A stretch of DNA of 8,913 nt from contig QMPN01000120.1 of assembly GCA_003648575.1 (NCBI GenBank), positions 1 through 8,913 of the forward strand. The letters are read 5' to 3'. This document shows, piece after piece, positions 1-7,045 of the stretch. The first letter of the stretch is position 1, and each line of letters starts with the position of its first letter. The translations under genes and the position numbers were made by a program. The notes beneath the pieces were generated by a model. It had not been told where the DNA came from. It saw only the letters and a program-made list of their open reading frames with translations, and searched no databases. This DNA is from Bacteroidota bacterium (GTDB lineage Bacteria; Bacteroidota; Bacteroidia; Bacteroidales; B18-G4).

Positions 1-104
1 AACGATTTAGACGATTGACCGATGTAACGATATTCGAAGTATCGTAAATCCCTTCGCTACATCGCTACATCGCTACATCGCTACATCGGTCAATCGCCTA
101 CATC
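1..104. repeat. Palindromic intergenic element, copy A (may extend left of window)
   Basis: This copy matches the copy at 531-626 in direct orientation. By eye, 88 of 96 aligned positions are identical, and there is one 8-bp length difference. The element is a fold-back. Bases 12-26 (CGATTGACCGATGTA) are the exact reverse complement of 82-96, and with a few mismatches the arms extend to 4-31 and 77-104, leaving a loop of about 45 bases. The right arm contains four tandem CGCTACAT units (55-86). The element ends 2 bases beyond the stop codon of the minus-strand four-helix-bundle gene. No coding content is apparent. It could be a REP/MITE-like element or a 3'-end RNA hairpin; the window edge hides whether it continues to the left. 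Confidence 0.85.
55..86. repeat. 8-bp tandem repeat, four units (CGCTACAT)
   Basis: Four perfect head-to-tail copies lie inside palindromic element A. The equivalent position in element B holds three. Each unit plus the next bases (ATCGCTACATCG) is complementary, with one mismatch, to the left arm CGATGTAACGAT. Several registers of hairpin pairing are therefore possible. Confidence 0.9.
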
Positions 105-106
105 AC

Positions 107-466
107 TCAATTCCCCTGGTTTTTCTTTGCGGTCTGCGCCGTCCTATAAAAGATCGACACAAGCTGCTTACTTTCTTCAGACGCTTTTTCCATCAGTGAT
201 TGGTCTGATACAGACCCGGTTTTAGCAAGGATCTTGAGATTCACATTTGACTCACGCAACTCCTTGAGTACAAGGCTGACCTTGTGTATGAAGTCTTTTT
301 TGGATTCAGCGCCTTGTGCTTCACCATAATTCAACGCAGCGCTTGCAGATGATCGCATTAGCTGATTCAATAAATACGTTTCGAAATAATCCTTCTCAAC
401 AACTTTGCTCAATTCAAAGATCTGGATTGAGAATTCAATAAGACGGTTTTCTAATTCCTTTCGCAT
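107..466 (-). CDS. Four-helix-bundle protein, 23S rRNA intervening-sequence (S23/IVP) family
   Basis: This 119-residue protein is predicted to be all-helical and cytosolic. It carries the family's recognisable landmarks: an N-terminal helix of the type ENRLIEFSIQI (residues 6-16), QLMRSSASAALNYGEA (35-50, with the conserved R-S and N-Y-x-E-A), a KDFI segment (57-60), and LKELRESNVNLKIL (67-80). Length is typical of the family. Such proteins were first found encoded in intervening sequences of 23S rRNA genes and are also common as stand-alone genes in Bacteroidota; their biochemical role is poorly defined. A related fold occurs in the Avd accessory proteins of diversity-generating retroelements, but no reverse transcriptase or template repeat is visible here. 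The ATG at 466 is the only sensible start and has no clear ribosome-binding site. The gene is bracketed by direct copies of one palindromic element (1-104 and 531-626). No rRNA sequence flanks it, so it is not inside a 23S gene in this window. Confidence 0.85.
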   Translation of the reverse strand: MRKELENRLIEFSIQIFELSKVVEKDYFETYLLNQLMRSSASAALNYGEAQGAESKKDFIHKVSLVLKELRESNVNLKILAKTGSVSDQSLMEKASEESKQLVSIFYRTAQTAKKNQGN

Positions 467-530
467 GATTAATGATATTGGTGCTTATATATTAATACCA
501 AAAATCAAAAATTGTCACAGCTACGAATGT

Positions 531-626
531 AACGATTTAGGAGATTTAACGATGTAACGATATTCGAAGTATGGTAAATTTCTTCGCTACATCGCTACAT
601 CGCTACATCGGTCAATCGTCTACATC
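531..626. repeat. Palindromic intergenic element, copy B
   Basis: This is the second copy of the element at 1-104, in the same orientation. Blocks such as AACGATTTAG, GATGTAACGATATTCGAAGT and CGGTCAATCG are shared. It carries three CGCTACAT units instead of four. Its left arm has diverged (positions 541-550 differ at four sites from copy A), so the fold-back is less perfect than in copy A. It lies 10 bases beyond the stop codon of the minus-strand outer-membrane-type gene and 64 bases upstream of the four-helix-bundle start. The remaining gap (467-530) is very A+T rich, with no recognisable gene. Confidence 0.85.
585..608. repeat. 8-bp tandem repeat, three units (CGCTACAT)
   Basis: Three perfect units lie inside palindromic element B. 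This is exactly one unit fewer than in element A, and that difference accounts for the only length difference between the two copies. Confidence 0.9.
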
Positions 627-636
627 TTTTTATCGT

Positions 637-1362
637 CTAATTGATGATATATCCAATACCAAGACTGATATTGATCGTACTGATCTGCTGCGTGAAAGTG
701 TCGGCGCGCTCAAAGCCAAACACCTCTGTGTTTACGCCAATATTGCTAAAATGAGGCTCTGAATACATATAATCGGCAAAGAGGATGAAGTATTGCTTCC
801 TCGTTCGGTTATAACGAAACCCCGCACCAGCATCCAGGGCCCATGCTCCGGCGTTGCCCTGTTCGATATTCAGGATCTTGTCCTTTTCACCACTTTCCAC
901 CCCGGTTATGTATATGGCAGGAGAATAGGAATATAGAAAACCACCCAGCAGCCTCACATCAAAAAAGAATTTGTTGGTCACTATCGGTATCGAGCCAACA
1001 GGTCCCACCAAAAGACCGCCAAGGCCCCAGTTCTTGCTTTCAACAATCCAACTTGTTTCCGGATATTCTTCCGTAAACCATTCCTGAACTTTTATATAAT
1101 CGTAACGGTTCATGCAACCGTTGAGATATCCCGCCAGACTGAAGTATTCATTGAAGCGGTAACCAAAGAAAATATTGAAGTTTCCACCTACTTTGGCAAA
1201 GCCGGATGACTCCTCACTGAAATCAGTTGCAGCATATTCCGACAGGGGGATGCTGACACCACCACCCAGGCTTACAAATACCTCACTATCCTGAGAACGG
1301 AGGCCGGGAATAAAAAATAAAAAGAGGAAAAGGAAGCAAAGGGATATCGTTAGATTTTTCAT
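637..1362 (-). CDS. Secreted beta-barrel-like outer membrane protein of unknown function
   Basis: The product has 241 residues and I do not recognise a named family. Residues 1-23 form a signal peptide: MKN, then a run of Leu/Phe (residues 7-18), then PGLRS before QDSE. The mature part has alternating hydrophobic and aromatic stretches of the kind seen in small outer-membrane barrels: VFVSLGGGVSIPL (28-40), FNIFFGYRFNEYFSLAGYL (62-80), FFFDVRLLGGFLYSYS (132-147), ALDAGAGFRYN (175-185), YFILFADYMY (191-200) and a closing strand ISLGIGYII (232-240). The frame stays open upstream to 1464, overlapping the end of recQ. The start at 1362 is preferred because it begins exactly at the signal peptide. 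The gene follows recQ by 37 bases and could be cotranscribed, but a promoter-like box lies just upstream. A palindromic element starts 10 bases after its stop codon. Surface or porin-like roles are only inference. Confidence 0.75.
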   Translation of the reverse strand: MKNLTISLCFLFLFLFFIPGLRSQDSEVFVSLGGGVSIPLSEYAATDFSEESSGFAKVGGNFNIFFGYRFNEYFSLAGYLNGCMNRYDYIKVQEWFTEEYPETSWIVESKNWGLGGLLVGPVGSIPIVTNKFFFDVRLLGGFLYSYSPAIYITGVESGEKDKILNIEQGNAGAWALDAGAGFRYNRTRKQYFILFADYMYSEPHFSNIGVNTEVFGFERADTFTQQISTINISLGIGYIIN

Positions 1363-1383
1363 ATTACGGTTTTGTTTATATCG

Positions 1384-1414
1384 TAAATATATGCCTTTTT
1401 TAAAACATTTTAAA
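1384..1414 (-). promoter_or_regulatory. Candidate promoter for the beta-barrel-like gene
   Basis: On the minus strand, TTTA (1414-1411), a 19-base spacer and TATATTTA (1391-1384) resemble the Bacteroidota TTTG / TAnnTTTG promoter, with A for G at the last base of each box. It ends 22 bases before the chosen start at 1362 and overlaps the last codons of recQ. The match is by eye in an A+T-rich stretch. Confidence 0.35.
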
Positions 1415-3319
1415 CTGCTTTCGCCAGGAATACATCTGCCTCTCGTTTGCATCCACCTTTTCATTGTCGACCAACCACATAACTACATTGATCACCTTGT
1501 CTTCCGGGAAGCTTTTGGCAATGAACAGCAGTTCGTTAAGGGCATGTGGACTCTCTTTGAGGGCAGGCTTGATTTTCTCCAGTATCTCATTGAACTCCAT
1601 CTCGCTTACGTTGATCTTATTCCTGTCGAGGCAGACGTCACACAATCCGCACCGCTGGACATTGGTCTCACCGAAGTAATTTAATAGCAGTTGGCTTCTG
1701 CAATGCTTTGTAGATTGAATATAATCCAGCACTGATTGCATCCTTTTCAGAGCTGCTTTTTTCCTGGCTCCATAGTTTTTATCCGACAGGCTCAATGACT
1801 TGGTGTCGATCCGGTCGCTGATCATAAGTAGCTGGGGTGTACTTGTGGCCGGAACATAGATGATCAACCCCATTTTTTGCATATTGTTCAGGGCAATCCT
1901 TATCTTGTCGTCGGTAGTATTGACCCTTTTTGCAAGCTCTTTCTCATTGATCCTGGTAAACTCTGAAAACAGTCCGCCATACGATCTCAGGAGCAGTTTA
2001 ATGAATGGGTCATAAGCCGGGTTTTCCACCTGGAAGGTATATAGCTGGTTGTGATCGATCTTAAACATGATCTTCGATGGACTCTCCAGTTCGCTCCCAA
2101 GAAGGATAAAGCCTTCTTTTTCAAGTATTTTCAAGGCACTGAATACCGTGGCGGTGTTCATCCTGTACCGGGTAGAGAATTCCTGCAGGTCGAAATTAAA
2201 TTGCTGGTCTTTACCGCTGCCAACAGGTATCTGATAGTAATTGCCCAGTGCGGTATATATTGAGCGTATCACCTCCGGCTCCGGGAATGAGACCGAAAGG
2301 TTTTGCTTTGCATTTCTGATATCAGCTTCCTCGAATAATAGTACGGCATAAGCTCTTTTTTCATCCCGTCCAGCACGTCCTGCCTCCTGGAAATATGCTT
2401 CCACACTATCGGTTAGGTCATAGTGTACCACAAAACGTACGCCCGCTTTGTCAATGCCCATACCAAAAGCATTGGTTGCCACCATCACCGGCTTTTTGTC
2501 TTTCATCCATTCGTCCTGTCTGTATTCGCGAATTCGTTGCTCAAGCCCGGCATGATAAAAAGTCGATTTTACTCCGTTCTTATTCAGGAATTCGGAGACC
2601 TCCCTGCATTTTCGGCGATTCCTGCAATAAACGATACCGGACCCTTTTACGTTGCCAACTATTTTGAGCAAACGGCCACCTTTGTCTTCTTCCCGAAAAA
2701 CGACATAGGATAGGTTTTTACGCTCGAAACTCTTTTGCAATACATGTTTTTCTTTGAATTCGAGCTTCTCCTGTATGTCATCGATTACTTCCGGCGTGGC
2801 CGTTGCAGTCAGGGCGAGCACAGGGGCATTTTTGATATATGGCCTGATCTCGGCAATATTCAGGTAGGGAGGCCTGAAGTCGTAACCCCACTGAGAGATG
2901 CAATGAGCTTCATCAACTGCTAACAGGTTGATATTCATCCGCTGGAGATTCTGACGGAAGGCTTCTGAGGCGAGGCGTTCAGGAGAGACATAAAGGAACT
3001 TCAGATCGCCAAAAACACTATTGTTCATGGCTACTTCAATCTCTCTTCGGTGCATACCCGAGTGTATCGCTGCAGCCTTTATGCCGCGGCTTTTGAGGTT
3101 CTCTACCTGGTCTTTCATCAGAGCGATAAGAGGCGAAACAACCAGGCATATGCCCTCCATGGCCAAGCCGGGAACCTGGTAACAGATCGACTTCCCGCCT
3201 CCGGTAGGCAGGAGAGCCAGGGTATCCTTACCATCCATCACCGAGCGGATAATATCTTCCTGCGACGGACGGAAAGAGGAGTACCCCCAGTATTTCACAA
3301 GTATGTTTTGGATTTCCAC
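1400..3319 (-). CDS. recQ: ATP-dependent DNA helicase RecQ
   Basis: RecQ is a 3'-5' superfamily 2 DNA helicase that unwinds recombination and stalled-fork intermediates in the cytoplasm. All family motifs are visible: motif 0 (FRPSQ, residues 16-20), Walker A TGGGKS (39-44), DEAH (136-139), the aromatic-rich loop SQWGYDFRP (142-150), TATAT (171-175), motif IV YCRNRRKC (231-238), ATNAFGMGIDK (281-291) and QEAGRAGRD (311-319). The zinc site has Cys540, 557, 560 and 563, with the same 17-3-3 spacing as E. coli RecQ. About 190 residues lie between the helicase core and the zinc subdomain. They appear to hold two winged-helix-like units (about 375-408 and 456-490), and the C-terminus (about 570-635) looks like another helical/winged segment. 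No HRDC domain is evident. The start is GTG at 3319, because an in-frame TAA lies 10 codons upstream and the first ATG (residue 28) would remove motif 0. The gene is divergent from nusB. Confidence 0.96.
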   Translation of the reverse strand: MEIQNILVKYWGYSSFRPSQEDIIRSVMDGKDTLALLPTGGGKSICYQVPGLAMEGICLVVSPLIALMKDQVENLKSRGIKAAAIHSGMHRREIEVAMNNSVFGDLKFLYVSPERLASEAFRQNLQRMNINLLAVDEAHCISQWGYDFRPPYLNIAEIRPYIKNAPVLALTATATPEVIDDIQEKLEFKEKHVLQKSFERKNLSYVVFREEDKGGRLLKIVGNVKGSGIVYCRNRRKCREVSEFLNKNGVKSTFYHAGLEQRIREYRQDEWMKDKKPVMVATNAFGMGIDKAGVRFVVHYDLTDSVEAYFQEAGRAGRDEKRAYAVLLFEEADIRNAKQNLSVSFPEPEVIRSIYTALGNYYQIPVGSGKDQQFNFDLQEFSTRYRMNTATVFSALKILEKEGFILLGSELESPSKIMFKIDHNQLYTFQVENPAYDPFIKLLLRSYGGLFSEFTRINEKELAKRVNTTDDKIRIALNNMQKMGLIIYVPATSTPQLLMISDRIDTKSLSLSDKNYGARKKAALKRMQSVLDYIQSTKHCRSQLLLNYFGETNVQRCGLCDVCLDRNKINVSEMEFNEILEKIKPALKESPHALNELLFIAKSFPEDKVINVVMWLVDNEKVDANERQMYSWRKQFKMF

Positions 3320-3341
3320 CTGTTTAGCTCTTATTTCTATA

Positions 3342-3349
3342 CGAAGTTA
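3342..3349 (-). promoter_or_regulatory. Candidate -7 box for recQ
   Basis: The minus strand reads TAACTTCG, one base off the Bacteroidota TAnnTTTG box, ending 22 bases before the GTG start. It lies inside a 13-base stretch (ATTTTATTAACTT, 3356-3344) that recurs exactly upstream of the VOC lipoprotein gene at a nearly identical distance from the start. No convincing -33 TTTG is visible. Confidence 0.35.
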
Positions 3350-3402
3350 ATAAAATTTGGGGCGAGAGGCATGTGTCGTTTGCAGTAGGCGGTAAACAGG
3401 AT

Positions 3403-3438
3403 GCTTGAAGTTGGAAAGTACAGAATCCCAATTCAAGC
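3403..3438. repeat. Imperfect inverted repeat in the recQ-nusB divergent gap
   Basis: GCTTGAAGTTGG (3403-3414) pairs with CCAATTCAAGC (3428-3438) over 11 base pairs with one bulged G, leaving a 13-base loop. There is no T-run on either side, so it is not an obvious terminator. It lies between the candidate recQ and nusB promoters, so an operator or an RNA hairpin in a leader are both possible. Confidence 0.5.
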
Positions 3439-3463
3439 AATTCAGCTGATCCAAGCACTTCAG
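3434..3463. repeat. Short direct repeat, two copies 18 bp apart
   Basis: CAAGCAATTCAG (3434-3445) and CAAGCACTTCAG (3452-3463) match at 11 of 12 bases. The first copy overlaps the right arm of the inverted repeat. It may be the remnant of a longer tandem repeat or a pair of binding sites. Apart from this, the inverted repeat and the two candidate -7 boxes, the gap 3320-3545 shows nothing recognisable. Confidence 0.45.
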
Positions 3464-3502
3464 ATGTTAATAAGTTTCAATCGCTGGAAACAGATAAATT
3501 TC

Positions 3503-3510
3503 TACATTTG
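3503..3510 (+). promoter_or_regulatory. Candidate -7 box for nusB
   Basis: TACATTTG is an exact match to the Bacteroidota TAnnTTTG element and ends 35 bases before the nusB ATG. A matching -33 TTTG at the usual spacing is not clear, so the call rests on one box and its position. Confidence 0.45.
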
Positions 3511-3545
3511 TAGTGATATTTTACTAACCCATCGTTCATGATCAT

Positions 3546-4505
3546 ATGCTGAGCAGAAGGCATCTTAGAATTAAAGTTTTACAGGCAGTTTATGCCTTCT
3601 TCCAGAACGGGAATACCGACCTGTCAAAGGGTGAGAAACAATTACTCGTCAGTGTAGACAAGATACATGAACTCATTATTTATCAGCTATCCTTTCTGAT
3701 TGAGATCCGGGATTTTACCGAGAATCGTATAGAGGAAAGTAAGAAGAAGTTCTTTCCTACGGAAGAAGACCTGGCTCCGAATTTTAAGTTTGTACGGAAC
3801 AGGGTATTGCAGCAGATCAGCAATAACCGGGATTTCAGGAAATTGCATGATAAGCTGAAGATCAACTGGTCGGAGGAGCAAGGGATGGTCCGGAAGGCCT
3901 TTCTTGCCATGAAAGAAAGTATTTATTACGAAAAGTATATGACGTCTGAAGAGGATTCTTATGAAGCAGATGCCGAATTTTTAGCCAGGGTAGTAAAAAA
4001 GACATTGACAGGATATGAGTTGCTGGAGGATTTCTACGAAAGCAAAACGATATACTGGGCGTTCGATGCTTATCATACCGCCAACCTGGTCTTGATGAAG
4101 CATTTTAAAGCCATGAAGGAATCGGATGATGAATATACTCCCATCCCCACCATCATCGATAATGCGGGGGAAGATGAAGACAGGGGTTTTATGATCGAGC
4201 TTTTCAGGAAAACCATCCTTCACAGCGATGAGTATGCTGAACTGATCGACGAAAAAGCCAAAAACTGGGAACTGGATCGTATTGCTTTGATGGACATTAT
4301 CCTCATCAAGATGGCCCTGGCAGAACTGCTTGAATTTCCTTCCATCCCGATCAAGGTAACGCTCAACGAGTATATCGACATCTCAAAGTATTACAGCTCC
4401 GCAAAGAGCAAGGTCTTTATCAATGGTATTCTCGACAAACTTATTGTTGATCTGAAAGAGGAGAAGAAGATCAAGAAGACGGGACGGGGTTTGATGGAGT
4501 TCTAA
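3546..4505 (+). CDS. nusB: Transcription antitermination factor NusB, long Bacteroidota form
   Basis: NusB binds boxA RNA with ribosomal protein S10 and supports processive transcription of rRNA operons. The N-terminus MLSRRHLRIKVLQAVYAFFQ is the typical first helix. The C-terminal part shows the conserved end of the fold: NWELDRIALMDIILIKMALAE (about 240-260), IPIKVTLNEYIDISKYYS (267-284) and the closing FINGILDKL (291-299), comparable to the FVNGVLDK end of E. coli NusB. At 319 residues it is about twice the classic 140-residue protein. The extra region (about 25-215) is charged and helical and separates the first helix from the rest of the domain. Long NusB forms of this kind are known in Bacteroidota. 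ATG at 3546 is chosen because it gives the conserved N-terminus; an ATG at 3538 is out of frame. No Shine-Dalgarno is visible. In many relatives nusB is followed by secretion or DUF genes such as yajC; here the next gene is aconitase, 116 bases away. Confidence 0.93.
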   Translation: MLSRRHLRIKVLQAVYAFFQNGNTDLSKGEKQLLVSVDKIHELIIYQLSFLIEIRDFTENRIEESKKKFFPTEEDLAPNFKFVRNRVLQQISNNRDFRKLHDKLKINWSEEQGMVRKAFLAMKESIYYEKYMTSEEDSYEADAEFLARVVKKTLTGYELLEDFYESKTIYWAFDAYHTANLVLMKHFKAMKESDDEYTPIPTIIDNAGEDEDRGFMIELFRKTILHSDEYAELIDEKAKNWELDRIALMDIILIKMALAELLEFPSIPIKVTLNEYIDISKYYSSAKSKVFINGILDKLIVDLKEEKKIKKTGRGLMEF

Positions 4506-4523
4506 CCGGGCATTGCAGATTTT

Positions 4524-4558
4524 TTTGAATTCCATTAAACAAAACAGCTTTAAATTTG
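4524..4558 (+). promoter_or_regulatory. Candidate promoter for acn
   Basis: TAAATTTG (4551-4558) matches TAnnTTTG exactly. TTTG (4524-4527) lies 23 bases before it, slightly more than the usual 19-21-base spacer. The element is 63 bases upstream of the aconitase start and suggests transcription independent of nusB. Confidence 0.45.
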
Positions 4559-4621
4559 TAAATATCTTAGGGTGTTATACTGCATCACCTGAAACGAATA
4601 GAACACAAAAAAATTTTATCG

Positions 4622-6883
4622 ATGGTATTTGACTTAGACATGATCAAAATGGTGTATGCGAATATGGCATCACGCATAGACGCAGCAAGAAAAGTGGTCG
4701 GTACACCACTAACACTGACAGAAAAAATTCTTTATTCCCACCTGGATGAAGGAAAGGCCACCCAGACCTATGCACGGGGAGGATCTTATGTGGATTTCAC
4801 TCCCGACCGTGTGGCTATGCAGGATGCCACAGCACAAATGGCCTTGCTACAATTCATGCAGGCTGGTAAAATGAAGGTCGCTGTGCCGTCGACTGTGCAT
4901 TGTGATCACCTGATCCAGGCCAAGGTAGGAGCAGTAGCCGACCTGAAAACAGCGAATGATACCAATAAAGAGGTGTATGATTTCCTGGCCTCAGTATCGA
5001 ATAAATATGGCATTGGTTTTTGGAAACCAGGTGCCGGTATCATCCACCAGGTGGTACTCGAGAATTATGCCTTCCCTGGCGGGATGATGATAGGAACAGA
5101 CTCACATACTGTGAACGCCGGCGGACTGGGTATGGTAGCCATTGGTGTTGGCGGGGCCGATGCCGTTGATGTGATGGCTGGCATGCCATGGGAACTTAAA
5201 TTTCCTAAACTGATAGGCGTGAAACTGACAGGAAAGCTCAGTGGCTGGGCATCTGCCAAGGATGTGATTCTGAAAGTGGCCGGCATACTGACTGTAAAAG
5301 GTGGTACCGGTGCCATTGTTGAATATTTTGGTGAAGGGGCCGAAAGCATTTCCTGCACTGGAAAAGGAACCATTTGTAATATGGGTGCCGAGATCGGGGC
5401 TACGACTTCAGTTTTTGGATATGATCCCAAGATGAGAGAATACCTCGTCGGAACAGGCAGGGAGGAAATAGCGGCCGAAGCAGATAAAATGGCCGCCCAT
5501 CTCACCGGTGATGCTGAAGTATATGCTGATCCTGAGAAATATTTTGATCAGGTGATCAAGATCAATCTCTCAGAACTGGAACCATACATTAACGGGCCAT
5601 TCACTCCTGACCTGGCAACACCATTGTCTGAATTTGCTGATGCAGTTAAGAAAAATGGCTGGCCGGAAAAAATGGAAGTTGGTTTGATAGGAAGCTGTAC
5701 CAATTCATCATATGAAGATATTACGCGTGCTGCTTCACTGGCACAACAGGCCATAGACAAAAAGCTGAAAGTTAAATCAGCATATACGGTGACTCCCGGC
5801 TCTGAGCTGGTTCGGTATACTGTAGAGCGCGATGGCTATCTCGATACCTTTGAAAAGATAGGAGGGGTGGTGCTGGCTAATGCTTGTGGACCATGCATCG
5901 GACAGTGGGACAGGCATGGAGCCGACAAGCAAGAAAAGAATTCCATCATGACTTCCTTCAACAGGAACTTCGCGAAACGAAACGATGGAAACCCCAATAC
6001 ACATGGTTTTGTTGCCTCACCGGAGATAGTAACCGCATTTGCTATTGCAGGTGACCTTACCTTCAACCCTATGACGGACACCCTGACAGCGGAAGATGGA
6101 ACACAGGTTAAGCTTGAAGAACCACAGGGTATTGAATTTCCGGTGAAAGGCTTTGCCGTGGAAGATGCCGGTTACCTTGCGCCTGCCAAAGATGGCAGCG
6201 GCGTGGAGGTGACTGTTGATCCTGCATCTGATCGTTTACAGATACTGACTCCATTTAAAGCCTGGGATGGCAATGATTATAAAGGCTTGAATCTCCTTAT
6301 CAAAGCTAAAGGAAAATGTACCACTGACCACATTTCAATGGCAGGCCCATGGTTGAGATACCGCGGGCACCTCGATAATATTTCCAACAATATGCTCATC
6401 GGTGCCGTCAATGCCTACAATGATGCCACCAATGAGGTCAAAAATCAGCTTACCGGTGATTATACAGCAGTCCCGGATACAGCACGCTATTACAAGGCTG
6501 AGGGCCCGGGTAGTGTGGTGATCGGTGACGAAAACTATGGAGAAGGTTCCTCCAGGGAACATGCAGCCATGGAACCCCGTAACCTGGGTGTGAAGGCAGT
6601 GCTTGTGAAATCTTTTGCTCGCATCCATGAAACGAACCTCAAGAAACAGGGAATGCTGGCAATCACATTCGATAATAAAGCAGATTACGACCTGGTGATG
6701 GAAGGCGACCGTATCGATATTTCTGGGTTGACCGACTTCCAACCGGGCAAGCAATTGACAGTGACGCTGAAGCATGCCAATGGAAATACAGATTCCTTCC
6801 CTGTAAATCATAGCTATAACCAGAACCAGATAGCATGGTTTAAAGCAGGAAGTGCATTGAACCTTATTCGTTCGAAATCATAA
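4622..6883 (+). CDS. acn: Aconitate hydratase, mitochondrial type
   Basis: Aconitase interconverts citrate and isocitrate through cis-aconitate in the TCA cycle, using a [4Fe-4S] cluster, in the cytoplasm. The product has 753 residues, the length of the mitochondrial-type aconitases. The cluster ligands are Cys359 ([13 protein letters not shown]) and Cys422 and Cys425 ([11 protein letters not shown]), with spacing identical to Cys358/421/424 of bovine mitochondrial aconitase. Other landmarks are [10 protein letters not shown] (88-97), [11 protein letters not shown] (158-168) and the swivelling C-terminal domain with the substrate-binding [11 protein letters not shown] (640-650). Ser643, Ser644 and Arg645 fall one position after the bovine active-site serines and arginine. 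Nothing essential is missing, so the enzyme should be active. ATG at 4622 is chosen over an internal ATG at 4640 because it retains the N-terminal [15 protein letters not shown] helix. It is not beside isocitrate dehydrogenase or citrate synthase, which are common partners elsewhere. Confidence 0.97.
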   Translation: MVFDLDMIKMVYANMASRIDAARKVVGTPLTLTEKILYSHLDEGKATQTYARGGSYVDFTPDRVAMQDATAQMALLQFMQAGKMKVAVPSTVHCDHLIQAKVGAVADLKTANDTNKEVYDFLASVSNKYGIGFWKPGAGIIHQVVLENYAFPGGMMIGTDSHTVNAGGLGMVAIGVGGADAVDVMAGMPWELKFPKLIGVKLTGKLSGWASAKDVILKVAGILTVKGGTGAIVEYFGEGAESISCTGKGTICNMGAEIGATTSVFGYDPKMREYLVGTGREEIAAEADKMAAHLTGDAEVYADPEKYFDQVIKINLSELEPYINGPFTPDLATPLSEFADAVKKNGWPEKMEVGLIGSCTNSSYEDITRAASLAQQAIDKKLKVKSAYTVTPGSELVRYTVERDGYLDTFEKIGGVVLANACGPCIGQWDRHGADKQEKNSIMTSFNRNFAKRNDGNPNTHGFVASPEIVTAFAIAGDLTFNPMTDTLTAEDGTQVKLEEPQGIEFPVKGFAVEDAGYLAPAKDGSGVEVTVDPASDRLQILTPFKAWDGNDYKGLNLLIKAKGKCTTDHISMAGPWLRYRGHLDNISNNMLIGAVNAYNDATNEVKNQLTGDYTAVPDTARYYKAEGPGSVVIGDENYGEGSSREHAAMEPRNLGVKAVLVKSFARIHETNLKKQGMLAITFDNKADYDLVMEGDRIDISGLTDFQPGKQLTVTLKHANGNTDSFPVNHSYNQNQIAWFKAGSALNLIRSKS

Positions 6884-6916
6884 CTTGATCAGAACGAGGT
6901 GAGCCTTTATTGGTCA

Positions 6917-6941
6917 CTAGTTACTTGAAACTGGTTTTTTT
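6917..6941 (+). terminator. Rho-independent terminator after acn
   Basis: CTAGTT (6917-6922) pairs with AACTGG (6929-6934), with one G-T wobble and a six-base loop, and is followed directly by seven T residues (6935-6941). It starts 33 bases after the aconitase stop codon. The stem is short and only moderately stable, but the hairpin plus U-tract arrangement is classic. It argues that acn and porQ are separate transcripts. Confidence 0.55.
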
Positions 6942-6942
6942 A

Positions 6943-6990
6943 TATTTTTGGACAACGATTTTGGAAATTCCTCGTCTGAAAGATATAATA
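6943..6990 (+). promoter_or_regulatory. Candidate promoter region for porQ
   Basis: Two weak possibilities are visible. One is an exact TAnnTTTG box, TATTTTTG (6943-6950), just after the terminator T-run and without a -33 partner. The other is TTTG (6960-6963), followed after 20 bases by TATAATA (6984-6990). I cannot choose between them by eye. Confidence 0.25.
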
Positions 6991-7045
6991 ATATACAGGC
7001 ATACGCGTTTCTTAGTAATACTTAAAGATACCTGAAGCTTTGCAA

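Noticed and set aside
107..466. Avd accessory gene of a diversity-generating retroelement
   Set aside because: The fold family is related, but no reverse transcriptase, template repeat or variable repeat is present. The flanking repeats are palindromic, lie outside coding sequence and show no adenine-biased differences.
1..640. Intervening sequence within a 23S rRNA gene
   Set aside because: No rRNA sequence flanks the four-helix-bundle gene; protein-coding genes and palindromic elements do.
571..762. Plus-strand open frame of 63 codons overlapping element B and the end of the beta-barrel gene
   Set aside because: It starts inside the repeat element and runs antisense to a gene with a good signal peptide; the translation has no family resemblance.
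4503..4526. Terminator after nusB ending in a T-run
   Set aside because: A T-run is present at 4520-4526, but I find no convincing stem before it.
5065..5505. Long minus-strand open frame inside acn (also 6335-6811 and similar frames inside recQ)
   Set aside because: These are shadows of strongly conserved coding sequence on the other strand and have no recognisable domains or start context.
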